From positions 30,967 to 94,966 of the forward strand of contig DDQZ01000102.1 of NCBI GenBank assembly GCA_002343505.1: a DNA stretch of 64,000 nucleotides, read 5' to 3'. The stretch is from Verrucomicrobiaceae bacterium UBA2429. Lineage in GTDB: Bacteria; Verrucomicrobiota; Verrucomicrobiia; Verrucomicrobiales; Verrucomicrobiaceae. Both the position numbers and the translations under genes were made by a program. The notes beneath the pieces are model-generated. The model saw only the letters and a program-made list of their open reading frames with translations. It was not told the origin of the DNA and did no database searches. Position 1 is the stretch's first letter; each line of letters begins with the position of its first letter. This document shows positions 41,971-51,462 of the stretch, in pieces.

Positions 41971-44529
41971 TCACGGCTGTGGGCGGTTGAGCCATGCCTC
42001 CCATTCCTGGAGTTCCGGTGGAGGCGCGGCATCCGGGTCATTGGCAAGCCGCTCTTTCCAGCACTGCATAGCCGGGCGGGCCAGGAAGGGGAAAAAGTCC
42101 GGATCCGCTTTGGAGGCGGGATCCGCCAGAGTCAGGCGCCATGCCTCCTGATGATGCGCCAGAGCCTCGTCATGACGGCCCTGACTTCGGCGAATGCCCG
42201 CCATGGCGTGGAGATCGTAAACGCGGTCTTTGAAGCTGGCGTTGCGGTCGCTGTGACCGGCAAAAGCGGCGGCATGGGCGGCATGCGCCTCATCGAGACG
42301 CCGGGCGCGCTCCAGCGTGACGGCCAGCATCACCTGGGCGCTTGAAATGCGCCCGCCATTGCCGTCCTCAACGGCGAGCGCCAGGGCGTCGCGCGCGGTT
42401 TGCACCGCCTCGTCATGACGGCCGGCGGCGCCGAGCGCGTCCGCCAGGAAGCGCATGCAGTCGGCGATGTCCGCGCGGTTGAGCGCGCCGTCGGCGGCGG
42501 GTTCGCGCGCCAGGGCCAGGGCCTCCCGCGCGTGGGCGATGGCGGACTCATGCTCCCGGGCCTGGCACTCCACTTCGACCAGCCTGCCATACTCTTTAAA
42601 AACATGAGCGCGTCCGCGGCCCGCGATTTCTTTGACGATCTCCCGCTGCACGGCGGCAGCCGCGGAGTATTCGCCCATCATGCGGCGGGCGTTCATCATG
42701 CGGCGCTTGAGATCAAGCTCATGGACTTTCACCAGGCCGTTTTTTTTGATCCATTCACCGGCGGCTTCGATCTGCCTCAAGGCAGCCCCGTGTTTTCCCG
42801 CCGCGTGCTGGGCCTCAATGCATGTGAGCATGATGATGAAGTGCTTCGTGGCTGGAATCTCATGCGCGCCCGCCGCCGCCAGGACATCCTCCGCGGTGCG
42901 AACCGCCAGTTCGGCATTCGGCAGTTTCACCCAGGCCCGGATGAGCAGGTTCTTCACATCGAACCATTCGAGGCTGCCGCGTCCGCCGCGCGCCTCGATG
43001 CGGTCGCTCATGGCCTGGAGCAGGCCGGCCGCCTCGCCGCGCGCTCCGTGGTTGACCATGAGGGAAAGGTGCCTGACCGCCGCCGCGTGCGCCTCCGGGC
43101 TGTCCGCGCCATGACGCGCGCGGGTCAGCTCCGCCAACCCGGACAACGCCTCAAGGGTGAGTCTGCGCTCGCTCATGCTGTCATACAGCCTGCTGATCTG
43201 GTCCAGCAGAGCGATTCGCAAATCCATGTCACCCATTTCGGCAAGCCGCCGCTGGCTCGCCGCAAGGCCGCCGCGCAAAGCCTCCGGGTTCCTCCCCATG
43301 CTCACCTCGGCCGCCACATCATCCAGCAGTGAGGTGAGAAAGGCCGCCGTCTGCCGGCTGCGCTCCGCCTCCGTCTCCGCCTGCCGCTGGGCAAGCCGCG
43401 CCTCATGCGCCTGCCAGAGCGCCAGCGCCAGGCCCGCGACCAGCGCGAGGACGCTGAAGCTGGCGGCGGCGGCCAGGGCGCGGTGCTTTTTCACCCAGCA
43501 GCCCGCCAGATAGGCCAGGCTGGGCGGCCTGGCCAGCACAGGCTCCCGGTCCAGGAAACGACGGATGTCGGCGGCGAATTCCGCCGCCGTCGAGTAACGC
43601 CGCGCGCGGTCCTTCTCCAGGGCGCGCATCGTGATCCAGTCCAGGTCGGCGGGCAGAGAGAGCGCGCGCCGCTTCGAAACAGAACCCGGCGCGCCCGCGC
43701 GCAAGATGCGGGTCGAGGGCCGCGGCGGACGGTCCTCGCGCAGGGCGCGGTGCATTTCCTCCGTGCCCAGGGAGAGCAGAGCCGGCGTGTCGAAGGGCGG
43801 CTCGCCGGCCAGCAGCTCATAGAGCACCACGCCGAGGGAATAGATGTCGCACCGGGTGTCCACATCCTGCGAGCCGTCGAGCTGCTCGGGAGACATGTAC
43901 AAGGGCGTGCCCAGCAGCGCGTCCTGGCGGGTGAGCAGCGTCAGCTCGGGCCCGTCGAGATCGCCGGGGTTCATGAGCTTTGAGATGCCGAAATCTATGA
44001 TCTTCGGAACCGGTGCTCCTCCCTCTTCGGCCACGAGGATGTTCGGCGGCTTGAGATCACGGTGGATGACACCCTTCTGATGCGCGTGCTGCACGGCGGC
44101 GCAGACCTGGAGAAACAGCCCCAGTTTCGCTTCCAGGGCCAGACCGCGCCTGCGGCAATACTCGGTCAGAGGCTCGCCGTCCACCAGCTCCATCGCAAAG
44201 CAGGGCCGCCCGTCCGTCGTTGCCGCGGCCTCATGCAACCTGGCGATGTTTGGATGCCCCAATCCGGCCAGCACCTGGCGCTCGCGCTCGAAGCGGGTCA
44301 GCACGCGCACGGTGTCCATCCCCGGTTTGAGCACTTTCAAAGCCACCTCCCTGCGCACGGGATGTGTCTGGCGCGCCCTCCACACCACGCCGAAGCCTCC
44401 CTCGCCCAGCCGCTCCACCAGGGTGTAGGGACCGATCTCGTCTCCCGCCGAGTCCCGCCACGAATCCCCGCCGAGCAGGCTCTCCAGAATCGCCGCCTCA
44501 TGGCCGATGACCGGACTGAGCTTTTTCAT
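41971..44529 (-). CDS. Membrane-anchored Ser/Thr protein kinase with TPR extracytoplasmic domain
   Basis: An 852-aa Hanks-type kinase. The glycine loop LGEGGFGVV (41-49), Lys65, HRDLKPPN (156-163), DFG (179-181) and the GTPLYMSPEQ segment are all intact. A single membrane helix (about 351-372) leads to a TPR-like C-terminal region (e.g. RHDEAVQTARDALALAVEDG). The start ATG overlaps the stop of the ECF sigma gene by four bases, so the pair forms an operon. In Planctomycetes and Verrucomicrobia, ECF sigma factors of this type are commonly paired with such kinases, which are thought to phosphorylate and activate the sigma factor. It ends in a convergent region with the LLM gene. Confidence 0.92.
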   Translation of the reverse strand: MKKLSPVIGHEAAILESLLGGDSWRDSAGDEIGPYTLVERLGEGGFGVVWRARQTHPVRREVALKVLKPGMDTVRVLTRFERERQVLAGLGHPNIARLHEAAATTDGRPCFAMELVDGEPLTEYCRRRGLALEAKLGLFLQVCAAVQHAHQKGVIHRDLKPPNILVAEEGGAPVPKIIDFGISKLMNPGDLDGPELTLLTRQDALLGTPLYMSPEQLDGSQDVDTRCDIYSLGVVLYELLAGEPPFDTPALLSLGTEEMHRALREDRPPRPSTRILRAGAPGSVSKRRALSLPADLDWITMRALEKDRARRYSTAAEFAADIRRFLDREPVLARPPSLAYLAGCWVKKHRALAAAASFSVLALVAGLALALWQAHEARLAQRQAETEAERSRQTAAFLTSLLDDVAAEVSMGRNPEALRGGLAASQRRLAEMGDMDLRIALLDQISRLYDSMSERRLTLEALSGLAELTRARHGADSPEAHAAAVRHLSLMVNHGARGEAAGLLQAMSDRIEARGGRGSLEWFDVKNLLIRAWVKLPNAELAVRTAEDVLAAAGAHEIPATKHFIIMLTCIEAQHAAGKHGAALRQIEAAGEWIKKNGLVKVHELDLKRRMMNARRMMGEYSAAAAVQREIVKEIAGRGRAHVFKEYGRLVEVECQAREHESAIAHAREALALAREPAADGALNRADIADCMRFLADALGAAGRHDEAVQTARDALALAVEDGNGGRISSAQVMLAVTLERARRLDEAHAAHAAAFAGHSDRNASFKDRVYDLHAMAGIRRSQGRHDEALAHHQEAWRLTLADPASKADPDFFPFLARPAMQCWKERLANDPDAAPPPELQEWEAWLNRPQP

Positions 44530-45284
44530 GGCTTGCCGGTGCTGGTGGGGGCTTGTGAGAAGGAGCGCATCAGTTCGGCCATCTCCTCCCGGATCAACGA
44601 GGGATCGTCACTGCCCAGTGTGAGCGCGATCTCCTGCTCCACATGGTCACGGAACTGCCGTCGCAGGCGAAACAAGGTCACGCGAAACGCCTCCCCGGAT
44701 TTCCCCGGCATCACGGCCGCCCGCTCGGTGTCACCCTCCGCCCCCTCCTGAACCAGAAAAGGCTCGTAGATGGCGAATTCATCCTTGTTGCCCTTCTTCT
44801 CCTGCGCGGCGCGCAGACTGCTCAACGCGCGGTCCAGCAGCGAGCGCGCCCATTCCCTCGCGAAAAGAGCCTCCATGTCGCAGCCGCACGGTCCGCCCGT
44901 TTGCAGGTATCTCTCCTCGGCTTCCAGAAAGTCCATCCACGGCACTCGCTCAAGGCCGCCGCCGCGCTTCAGCCGCTTCTCGCGCCTCCACTCACTGGCA
45001 AGGTGATTGTCAAAAGCCTTCAGCAGCAGCGAGCGCAGCCTTCCGAGCTTCTCGTCGGCATGGCGGAGGTAGTCCTTGCGCAGCAGCTTGAAAAAAAAGT
45101 CCTGTGTGGCGTCCTCCGCGTCCGCCTTGCTCAAACCGAGGCTCCTCCCAATCGCATAGATGGGATACCAGTATGCGCGGCACAGGATCTCCAGCGCGGC
45201 GCCGGACTCCTCGGCGCTGCCTTCGCGCAGACGGCGCAGCAGCGTCCAGCGTGTGGCGGGGAAAAGAGTGCTGGCGGCTTCCAT
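44526..45284 (-). CDS. ECF RNA polymerase sigma factor (kinase-linked type)
   Basis: A 252-aa sigma70-family protein. Region 2 is visible as FPATRWTLLRRL, EILCRAYWYPIYAIGR, EDATQDFFFKLLRK, and DNHLASEWRREKR; region 4 is at about 165-225 (AFRVTLFRLRRQFRDHVEQE), more degenerate than in classical ECFs. The motif TRWTLL and YWYPIY define the group found next to Ser/Thr kinases in Planctomycetes and Verrucomicrobia. It is directly followed by its cognate-looking kinase with a four-base overlap. No anti-sigma factor gene is adjacent, so control may be by phosphorylation. A TCAATNATTGA element lies 35 bases upstream of the start. Confidence 0.88.
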   Translation of the reverse strand: MEAASTLFPATRWTLLRRLREGSAEESGAALEILCRAYWYPIYAIGRSLGLSKADAEDATQDFFFKLLRKDYLRHADEKLGRLRSLLLKAFDNHLASEWRREKRLKRGGGLERVPWMDFLEAEERYLQTGGPCGCDMEALFAREWARSLLDRALSSLRAAQEKKGNKDEFAIYEPFLVQEGAEGDTERAAVMPGKSGEAFRVTLFRLRRQFRDHVEQEIALTLGSDDPSLIREEMAELMRSFSQAPTSTGKP

Positions 45285-45318
45285 TTTCAGCGCCAGTAAA
45301 CAGCCTTGCGGCCTTCAT

Positions 45319-45475
45319 TCAATCATTGACGGCGGGTATTTTGGGCAGGCCGCATGGCGGGCGCCGCATGCCCCGCGTCACAACAAACGATGAATCCATG
45401 ATGCCGGGGTTGCGGAGTGCCGTAGCCTTGAAAACGCATCCCCCAGCAACCCCGTCGCGCTCGTTCAATGATTGA
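45319..45475. promoter_or_regulatory. Two TCAATNATTGA palindromes in the sigma/Gfo divergent region
   Basis: TCAATCATTGA is at 45319-45329 and TCAATGATTGA at 45465-45475. One lies 35 bases upstream of the sigma gene and the other 45 bases upstream of the Gfo/Idh gene. Each is an 11-bp palindrome, and together they suggest a shared operator controlling both divergent promoters. The 235-base gap holds no gene. Confidence 0.45.
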
Positions 45476-45519
45476 AATACCGGCGGCTTTGGCCTGTTAC
45501 TCTGGATTCCTTTTCAGAC

Positions 45520-46566
45520 ATGCACACACCTGTTCGCTTCGCTCTCGCCGGATTCGGCGCCTGGGGAAAATTCCACGCCCAATCCATCGCCGGAAACCCG
45601 GACGCTCAACTCGCCGCCATCACCGCGCCCTCCGAGGCGTCGCGCGAGGAAGCCCGCCAGCTCTACCCCGGGGCGGAAATCTATGCTGACAGCCTGGAGA
45701 TGATCGCGCAGAGCGACTTTGACATCATTGACATCGCCACACCCAGCCACACACATCGCGAGATCGCGCTCGCCGCTATGCGGAAGGGTCGGCATGTGCT
45801 CCTGGAAAAGCCGATGGCCATCACGCTCGAAGATTGCAAGGCCATCGTCGCCGGAGCGCGCCAATACGGCGTGAATCTCGCTGTCGGGCACGAATTGCGC
45901 CTCTCCTCGCAGTGGGGCGAGATCAAGAAGATCATCGAGCGCGGCACCATCGGAGAACCGCAATACGTGCTGGTGGAGCTTTCGCGCAAACCTTACCGCA
46001 TGGGCGCCTCTGGCTGGCGCTACGATCAGAGCCGCGTCGGGAGCTGGGTGCTGGAGGAGCCGATCCACTTCTTCGACCTCGCGCGCTGGTACCTCGAGAG
46101 CAGCGGCGATCCCGTGGAACTCCACGCCTATGGCAACTCACGCGATCCGCGGCGTCCGACCTTGTTCGACAACTTCAGCGCCATGTTTAAATACGCCAAC
46201 GGCAGCTACGCCGTCGTCTCTCAGACCCTCGCCGCCTTTGAGCATCATCAAACGGTGAAGGTCAGCGGCACCAAGGGTGCTCTTTGGGCCGCCTGGAGCG
46301 GTGCTTTGGATCGCACGCTGGAGCCTGAATACTTCCTCAAGGTTTTCGACGGAGAGAAGCTGGAAACAGTGAAGCTCGAAAAACACAGCGGCGAAGTCTT
46401 CGAGTTGCGCGAGGAAATCGCCCAATGCGTGGAAATGGTTCGCACGGGCAAAAAGCCTGTCGCCACGGGTCTCGATGGCCTCTGGAGTGCCGGCCTCTGC
46501 CTCGTCGCCGAGGAATCCATCCGCCAGAACAAGCCGCTGCCGGTTGGCGACATGCTGAAATTCTGA
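45520..46566 (+). CDS. Gfo/Idh/MocA family oxidoreductase
   Basis: A 348-aa NAD(P)-dependent sugar oxidoreductase. The Rossmann motif GFGAWGKFHA is at about 11-20, the conserved EKPMA (lysine of the active site) lies near 100, and an HELR/GW/EEP.HF series follows (LEEPIHFFDLARWY). No twin-arginine signal is visible, so the enzyme is cytosolic. Members oxidise or epimerise sugars and inositols, and in this lineage feed 3-keto-sugars to DUF1080 hydrolases. The start ATG at 45520 is chosen because it begins the Rossmann fold; the frame from 45472 adds unrelated residues. It is followed, 14 bases on, by a sterol desaturase-like gene. Confidence 0.9.
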   Translation: MHTPVRFALAGFGAWGKFHAQSIAGNPDAQLAAITAPSEASREEARQLYPGAEIYADSLEMIAQSDFDIIDIATPSHTHREIALAAMRKGRHVLLEKPMAITLEDCKAIVAGARQYGVNLAVGHELRLSSQWGEIKKIIERGTIGEPQYVLVELSRKPYRMGASGWRYDQSRVGSWVLEEPIHFFDLARWYLESSGDPVELHAYGNSRDPRRPTLFDNFSAMFKYANGSYAVVSQTLAAFEHHQTVKVSGTKGALWAAWSGALDRTLEPEYFLKVFDGEKLETVKLEKHSGEVFELREEIAQCVEMVRTGKKPVATGLDGLWSAGLCLVAEESIRQNKPLPVGDMLKF

Positions 46567-46580
46567 GGTTCGCTGCTGCC

Positions 46581-47372
46581 ATGCTCCGTGATCTCTTCAT
46601 TTCGCAAAGCTGGTCCAAGTCCACGCAGATGTTTCTCGGCATCGCGATCGAGAACTGGCTGCGTTATGCGCTCGTGGCCGGCGTCGCCTGGCTGCTGGCC
46701 TATGTGATCTTCAAGAATCGCTGGTGGAAACGGAAGATCATTCAAAAGACACCGTCCGCCGCCGATGTGCGGCGGGAGATCAAGTGGTCCCTGCTCACCG
46801 CGCTCATTTACGGTCTCGTGGGGATTGCCACCATCCTGGCCGGCAGGACATGGGGCTGGCAGATGTATGCAAAGATCAGCACGCATGGCTGGGGCTGGTT
46901 CGTGGCCAGCGTCGGCATCGCCATCATCGTGCATGACACCTGGTTTTATTGGACGCACCGGCTGATGCATCACCGGCGTTTATTTAAACTCTTCCACCGC
47001 GTGCATCACGAGAGCACGAATCCCACGCCCTGGGCCGCCTACTCTTTTGCGCCGCTGGAGGCCGCCGTGCAGGCCGGCATCTTCCCGCTGCTCGTCTTCA
47101 CCGTGCCCATGCATCCGCTGGCCTTCTTTGCCTTCATGGTCTGGCAGATCACCTTCAACGTCATCGGCCACACCGGCTATGAATACTTCCCCAAATGGAT
47201 GATGCGCTCGTGGCTGGGCAGGATCCTCAACACACCCACCAACCATGTGCAGCATCATGAGAAGATGCGCGGGAACTACGGCCTTTACTTCAACTACTGG
47301 GACCGCCTCATGGGCACCAATCACAAGGACTACGAAGCCCGCTTTGCCGAAATCACCACACGCTCTTCATGA
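46581..47372 (+). CDS. Sterol desaturase/fatty acid hydroxylase family membrane protein
   Basis: A 263-aa membrane protein with four or five hydrophobic helices. The diiron histidine motifs are intact: HDTWFYWTHRLMHH, HRVHHES and HVQHHEK. This is the fatty acid hydroxylase superfamily (sterol C5-desaturase, carotenoid and alkane hydroxylases). It probably hydroxylates or desaturates a lipid in the membrane, but the substrate is unknown. The start is at 46581; the earlier part of the frame overlaps the Gfo/Idh gene. Its stop overlaps the next ATG (ATGA, 47369-47372), so the following PQQ-like protein is translationally coupled. Confidence 0.9.
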   Translation: MLRDLFISQSWSKSTQMFLGIAIENWLRYALVAGVAWLLAYVIFKNRWWKRKIIQKTPSAADVRREIKWSLLTALIYGLVGIATILAGRTWGWQMYAKISTHGWGWFVASVGIAIIVHDTWFYWTHRLMHHRRLFKLFHRVHHESTNPTPWAAYSFAPLEAAVQAGIFPLLVFTVPMHPLAFFAFMVWQITFNVIGHTGYEYFPKWMMRSWLGRILNTPTNHVQHHEKMRGNYGLYFNYWDRLMGTNHKDYEARFAEITTRSS

Positions 47373-48586
47373 AACTCACTGCCTTCTCGCTCCTCATCGC
47401 CACCACATCTCTTTTCGCCGCTGACTGGCCTGCGTGGCGCGGGCCCACAGGCGACGGCCATGCGGCTCCTGGCCAAAAACTGCCAGTGAAATGGAGCGAG
47501 AGCGAAAATCTCGTCTGGAAAGCCGCCGTGCGAGGTCGTGGGCATGGTTCGCCGATTGTCGTGGGTGATCAGGTGCTGCTCGCGACGGCCGATGTGGAGA
47601 CAGAGGAGCAGCTTGTGCTCAGCTTTGATCGTGCGACGGGCAAATCGCGCTGGGAGAGCGTCGTGCATCGCGGAAACCTTAACACAAAGGGCCACAAAAT
47701 TTCGTCGCAAGCTTCCTCCGATGTCGTGAGCGATGGCGAACGGCTGTTCGTGAACTTTTTGAACAACGGAGCCGTTTTCACCACCGCTCTCGATTTGAAC
47801 GGCAAACAGCTCTGGCAGCGTCGCGTGTGCGATTTCCAGGTGCATCAGGGCTTTGGCTCCTCGCCCGTCATTTATCAAAACATCGTGCTCGTCTCCGCCG
47901 ATCATCGCGGCGGCGGCAAAATGACCAGCCTCAACAAACTCACCGGCGAGATCGTGTGGCAGCAGGATCGCCCGCCCGTCGCCAACTACGCCTCGCCCGC
48001 CATCGTGACGGCCGCAGGCAAGGTCCAGGCCGTGCTCGCCGGCTGCAACAAAGTCGAGAGCTTCGATCCGCTCACCGGCAAAAAGCTCTGGAGCATCGAC
48101 GGCAGCACGGAGGAGACCGTCGTCACTGCCGTGACCGATGGCAGCCGCGTCTTCCTCGGCGGCGGTTACCCCAAACGCCACACCATGGCCCTCGAAGCCG
48201 ATGGCAGCGGCAAGATCGCGTGGGAAAACGTCACGCAGACCTATGTGCCGTCCATGATCGTGAAAAGCGGCCACGTCTTCGCCGTAGGCGATGCCGGTCG
48301 TGCCGTGTGCTGGCACTCTGCGACCGGCGAGGAGCGCTGGAATGAAAAAGTCGATCGCGAATTCTACGGCTCGCCGGTCATGGCCGACTCGCGCATCTAC
48401 GTCACGAGCAAAAGCGGCGTCACTTCCGTCTTCGAGGCCACGCCCGAAAAATTCACCCTCATCGGCCAAAACCCGCTCGGCGACGAATCCTTCAGCACGC
48501 CCGCCATCTGCGGCAACCGCATCTACCTCCGCTCCGCCAAGACCAGCCCCACGCGGCAGGAGTTTTTGTGGTGCGTGGGTGAGTGA
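47369..48586 (+). CDS. PQQ-like beta-propeller secreted protein (BamB-like fold)
   Basis: A 405-aa exported protein. A short signal peptide (MKLTAFSLLIATTSLFAA) is followed by DWPAWRGPTGDG, the classical start of PQQ-repeat propellers in Planctomycetes and Verrucomicrobia. Repeated PQQ motifs follow (LNKLTGEIVWQQD, FDPLTGKKLWSID, LSFDRATGKSRWE). Despite the name most members bind no PQQ; they are WD-like scaffolds, sometimes linked to quinoprotein dehydrogenases. The protein has no visible haem or calcium-binding dehydrogenase sequence. It is translationally coupled to the sterol desaturase-like gene by a four-base overlap. Confidence 0.9.
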   Translation: MKLTAFSLLIATTSLFAADWPAWRGPTGDGHAAPGQKLPVKWSESENLVWKAAVRGRGHGSPIVVGDQVLLATADVETEEQLVLSFDRATGKSRWESVVHRGNLNTKGHKISSQASSDVVSDGERLFVNFLNNGAVFTTALDLNGKQLWQRRVCDFQVHQGFGSSPVIYQNIVLVSADHRGGGKMTSLNKLTGEIVWQQDRPPVANYASPAIVTAAGKVQAVLAGCNKVESFDPLTGKKLWSIDGSTEETVVTAVTDGSRVFLGGGYPKRHTMALEADGSGKIAWENVTQTYVPSMIVKSGHVFAVGDAGRAVCWHSATGEERWNEKVDREFYGSPVMADSRIYVTSKSGVTSVFEATPEKFTLIGQNPLGDESFSTPAICGNRIYLRSAKTSPTRQEFLWCVGE

Positions 48587-48667
48587 CGTTTGCTGCCTCT
48601 GATTTTCTGTCAGCCATGGAGGATTTATTGCATAATCACCCATGGCTCATCCGACTCCCGGAAAATC

Positions 48668-51343
48668 ATGCAAAGAGACCTCCAACAACTTCATCGTTAC
48701 CACGACAAAGCCGATGCTTCAGCGTTCCAATCGCTTGTAAAGCTTCACGCTGGGATGGTCTTTGCCACGGCCAGACGAGTGACGGGCAATGACTCGCTTG
48801 CTGAAGATGTGGCCCAGGAGACATTTTTGGAACTGGCACGCAAGGGGCAGCGGATCACCTCGTCTGTGGGCGCATGGCTGCATCGCGTCGCGTCTCGTAG
48901 AGCATGTGATGCGGTTCGTTCAGAGAGTGCTAGACGCAGGACCGAGGCCAGCGCTGCCATTCTCGATGAGGGGCGCGAATGCACCTGGGAAGAAATGGAA
49001 CCCGTGCTTGACGAGGCGCTCGGTGAACTCGGAGAGCAGGAACGAACAGCCATCATCGAGCATTTTCTGGAGGCCCGCACACAGGCAGAGGTGGCGGCGC
49101 GGCTGGGTGTCAGTCAATCAACCGTGTCGCGGTTGCTGGATAGCAGTCTTGTCCGGCTGCGTGAGAGACTGCGTGCCAAAGGCATGATTTGTGGTGCCGG
49201 GCTGGGTGCAGTCATCATGCAGCAATCAACTCTGGCCGCACCTCATGCCTTGGTCGCCGGACTCAACAAGATCGCCCTCAGCGGAATCGGAGCCAATGCA
49301 TCAAGCGTTGGATGGCTAACGATCAAGATCCTGCTCGCGTCAAAAGCAAAAGTGGCTCTTGGCATCACTGTGGGATTTCTCGCCTGTGCGGTGGGTGTTG
49401 ATCTCGCATCCCACAACTCGTGGCTTATGTCATTGATGAGCAGTGATTCCGAAGAAAGCATGAAGGTCACTGGTGCCGCTCAAAAGCTTGGCAGGTCTGA
49501 CAAAGTCGCCTCAAGCAATCGACGACAGCAGTTGTTAGCCGAAGCAAGGGCGATCTGGGCAAAGGCCCCCCAATTTTCTCAGGAACAATGGCAGGAATTA
49601 ATATCAAAGATTTATTGGTCTCGGGGTTCTGAGGTGCGATTCATGGCACTTCATGCTATCGGCATCACCCTTTCACGCACCTCGTACAATCGAGTGATGG
49701 CATTGCATCCGAACGTCGATTCATTTGACGAGCGCACTGCATTAAAAGCTTCGCTAGTTTGTTATCGCGCATTGACTGCCGAGTGGTTTTTGGAGGCACC
49801 ACGCGAGGCTGTGGCTTGGGAACTCGCGCTAGTAGGCCGTAGAGCTGGGGACAGCAGTTGGGTGCTCTCGGTCATCGCCGATTGGATCAAGACTCATCCC
49901 GAAGAATGGGAGGCATTTGTCGAAGCAGGGAACCACCCACAACTCAGTGGACAAGCTAAGGCGTGGACCGAAGAACTGGACAACAGCGGCTCCATCTGGA
50001 CCAAAATCACTGACAATGAAATCAAGCTGGAAGCAGTGGAAGAGGCTATCTACCAGCGCACAGACACAGGCGATCCCGAGATGATACTGAATCAGATTCT
50101 GCGCGCTCCGAGAGAGAACTTTCGCCATGAGAACATTGTTCGTCTTGCTCCCAGGCTGAGTACCGAACAACTGCTCCGTGCCATAAATTCGGGGCAGTTC
50201 TCCGATGGCAGTCTGGTCAACATGCTCCGCGCCATGGCAGGTATCGAAGGAGCCTCCTATGCTGAAGCCGCCAAACGGTCAACTGACATGGCCAAGCGTG
50301 GTGGAATGGAAGCCGAGCAAGCCAACGCCCACAGTGCGTGTATCGGGCGGATCTACTCTGCCTGGCTGAAGACCGCACCAAAAGAAGCTCTGCGACAAGC
50401 CATTCAGTCAGGGAACTCTGACTTCCTGCCCAAGCTCATGACTGAGTCTGCACGAGAAGGACATCTGACCGAAGAGGCGATCGTGACAGCGCTCTCCAGT
50501 GAAAAGAATCGTGACCGCGCCCTAGCTTCATTTTACCTCGCAAGTGCCGATGACAATCCAGTAACTGCGCTACAAAGCATCATCGGTTCCAGCCATGTCG
50601 TTGATCAAGTGGAGGCAGCCAAGTCGATCCTTGAGGCATGGACTAAACGTTCGCCTGATGAGGCTGTACAATGGCTCTCAGCACTACCAGCCAGTGAAGA
50701 TCGCAAGGAACTCGCAGCAGTGATCGCCTCACAATGGTCAGAGATCGAGCCAGAGGCTGCCTTTGCCTTCGCTCAGCAATACGAAGTCGGCCTGCGCGAC
50801 GATTGGAAAAACGCCTTTGGGTTTAACGCGCGAGGCCTGCCAGAGGCCAAGCTTGCCATTCTGCTGCGGGCGGTGCGTGATGATCCCAACTACAACATCA
50901 TGTTAGCCAGCCTCGTGGGGTATCGTCACCCCAGTCAGCCTATGGAGGCAATCGCCATGCTTACCCGTTACGGTGCGCCGGGTTGGGAAACAGCCCTCGT
51001 TGATGACACTCTCCGTTGGCTGAGTGGTGAAGACAGTCGTGCAGAAGATTATGCCAAGGTGCTGCCGAGGTTGAACTTGAGTGCCGTGGAGCCAGAAAAG
51101 ATCCATCGTGCAGCGAAGTTGTTCATTCAGCGAAATGCAAATGCCGCGAAGATCAGCTCGGCCCTTAGCTGGACACTGGGCTTCCCTTTTGGCATTTCGC
51201 AGCAGGCAAGATCAGAAGCGATCCAAGCCCTCGATCTCGGTGATCAATCCTTTCGAACAGCCGTGCAGTCATGGGTTGCCGGCGCGCCGCTGCCGGCAGA
51301 TGAGCGCAAGGCATTGCAAAGTATCGTGGCTGAGAAGAACTAG
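48668..51343 (+). CDS. Sigma70/ECF factor fused to a membrane-anchored helical-repeat domain
   Basis: An 891-aa protein. Residues 1-95 form a sigma region 2 (FQSLVKLHAGMVFATARRV, DVAQETFLELA, VGAWLHRVASRRACDAVR) and 115-168 form region 4 with HTH (EVAARLGVSQSTVSRLLDSS). A membrane helix is at about 228-246 (KVALGITVGFLACAVGVDL). The remaining 640 residues are an alpha-helical repeat region (e.g. ASQWSEIEPEAAFAFAQQY), predicted outside. Similar fusions occur in Verrucomicrobia. Signal detection outside could control release of sigma by proteolysis. The gene's GC content is visibly lower than its neighbours (more AT and A/G-rich codons). The ATG at 48668 is chosen over an in-frame start at 48590, which adds non-conserved residues. 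Confidence 0.88.
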   Translation: MQRDLQQLHRYHDKADASAFQSLVKLHAGMVFATARRVTGNDSLAEDVAQETFLELARKGQRITSSVGAWLHRVASRRACDAVRSESARRRTEASAAILDEGRECTWEEMEPVLDEALGELGEQERTAIIEHFLEARTQAEVAARLGVSQSTVSRLLDSSLVRLRERLRAKGMICGAGLGAVIMQQSTLAAPHALVAGLNKIALSGIGANASSVGWLTIKILLASKAKVALGITVGFLACAVGVDLASHNSWLMSLMSSDSEESMKVTGAAQKLGRSDKVASSNRRQQLLAEARAIWAKAPQFSQEQWQELISKIYWSRGSEVRFMALHAIGITLSRTSYNRVMALHPNVDSFDERTALKASLVCYRALTAEWFLEAPREAVAWELALVGRRAGDSSWVLSVIADWIKTHPEEWEAFVEAGNHPQLSGQAKAWTEELDNSGSIWTKITDNEIKLEAVEEAIYQRTDTGDPEMILNQILRAPRENFRHENIVRLAPRLSTEQLLRAINSGQFSDGSLVNMLRAMAGIEGASYAEAAKRSTDMAKRGGMEAEQANAHSACIGRIYSAWLKTAPKEALRQAIQSGNSDFLPKLMTESAREGHLTEEAIVTALSSEKNRDRALASFYLASADDNPVTALQSIIGSSHVVDQVEAAKSILEAWTKRSPDEAVQWLSALPASEDRKELAAVIASQWSEIEPEAAFAFAQQYEVGLRDDWKNAFGFNARGLPEAKLAILLRAVRDDPNYNIMLASLVGYRHPSQPMEAIAMLTRYGAPGWETALVDDTLRWLSGEDSRAEDYAKVLPRLNLSAVEPEKIHRAAKLFIQRNANAAKISSALSWTLGFPFGISQQARSEAIQALDLGDQSFRTAVQSWVAGAPLPADERKALQSIVAEKN

Positions 51344-51462
51344 CTGACAGCAAATGGGGGGGCAGAAAATGGCCTCTGCTATTTGCTTCCCCCATCTTTC
51401 TGCCAGCACCTGTTCATGCATCCCAATGAGCGATTCGAGCCTTCCTCGACGTTCTTGAGGCC

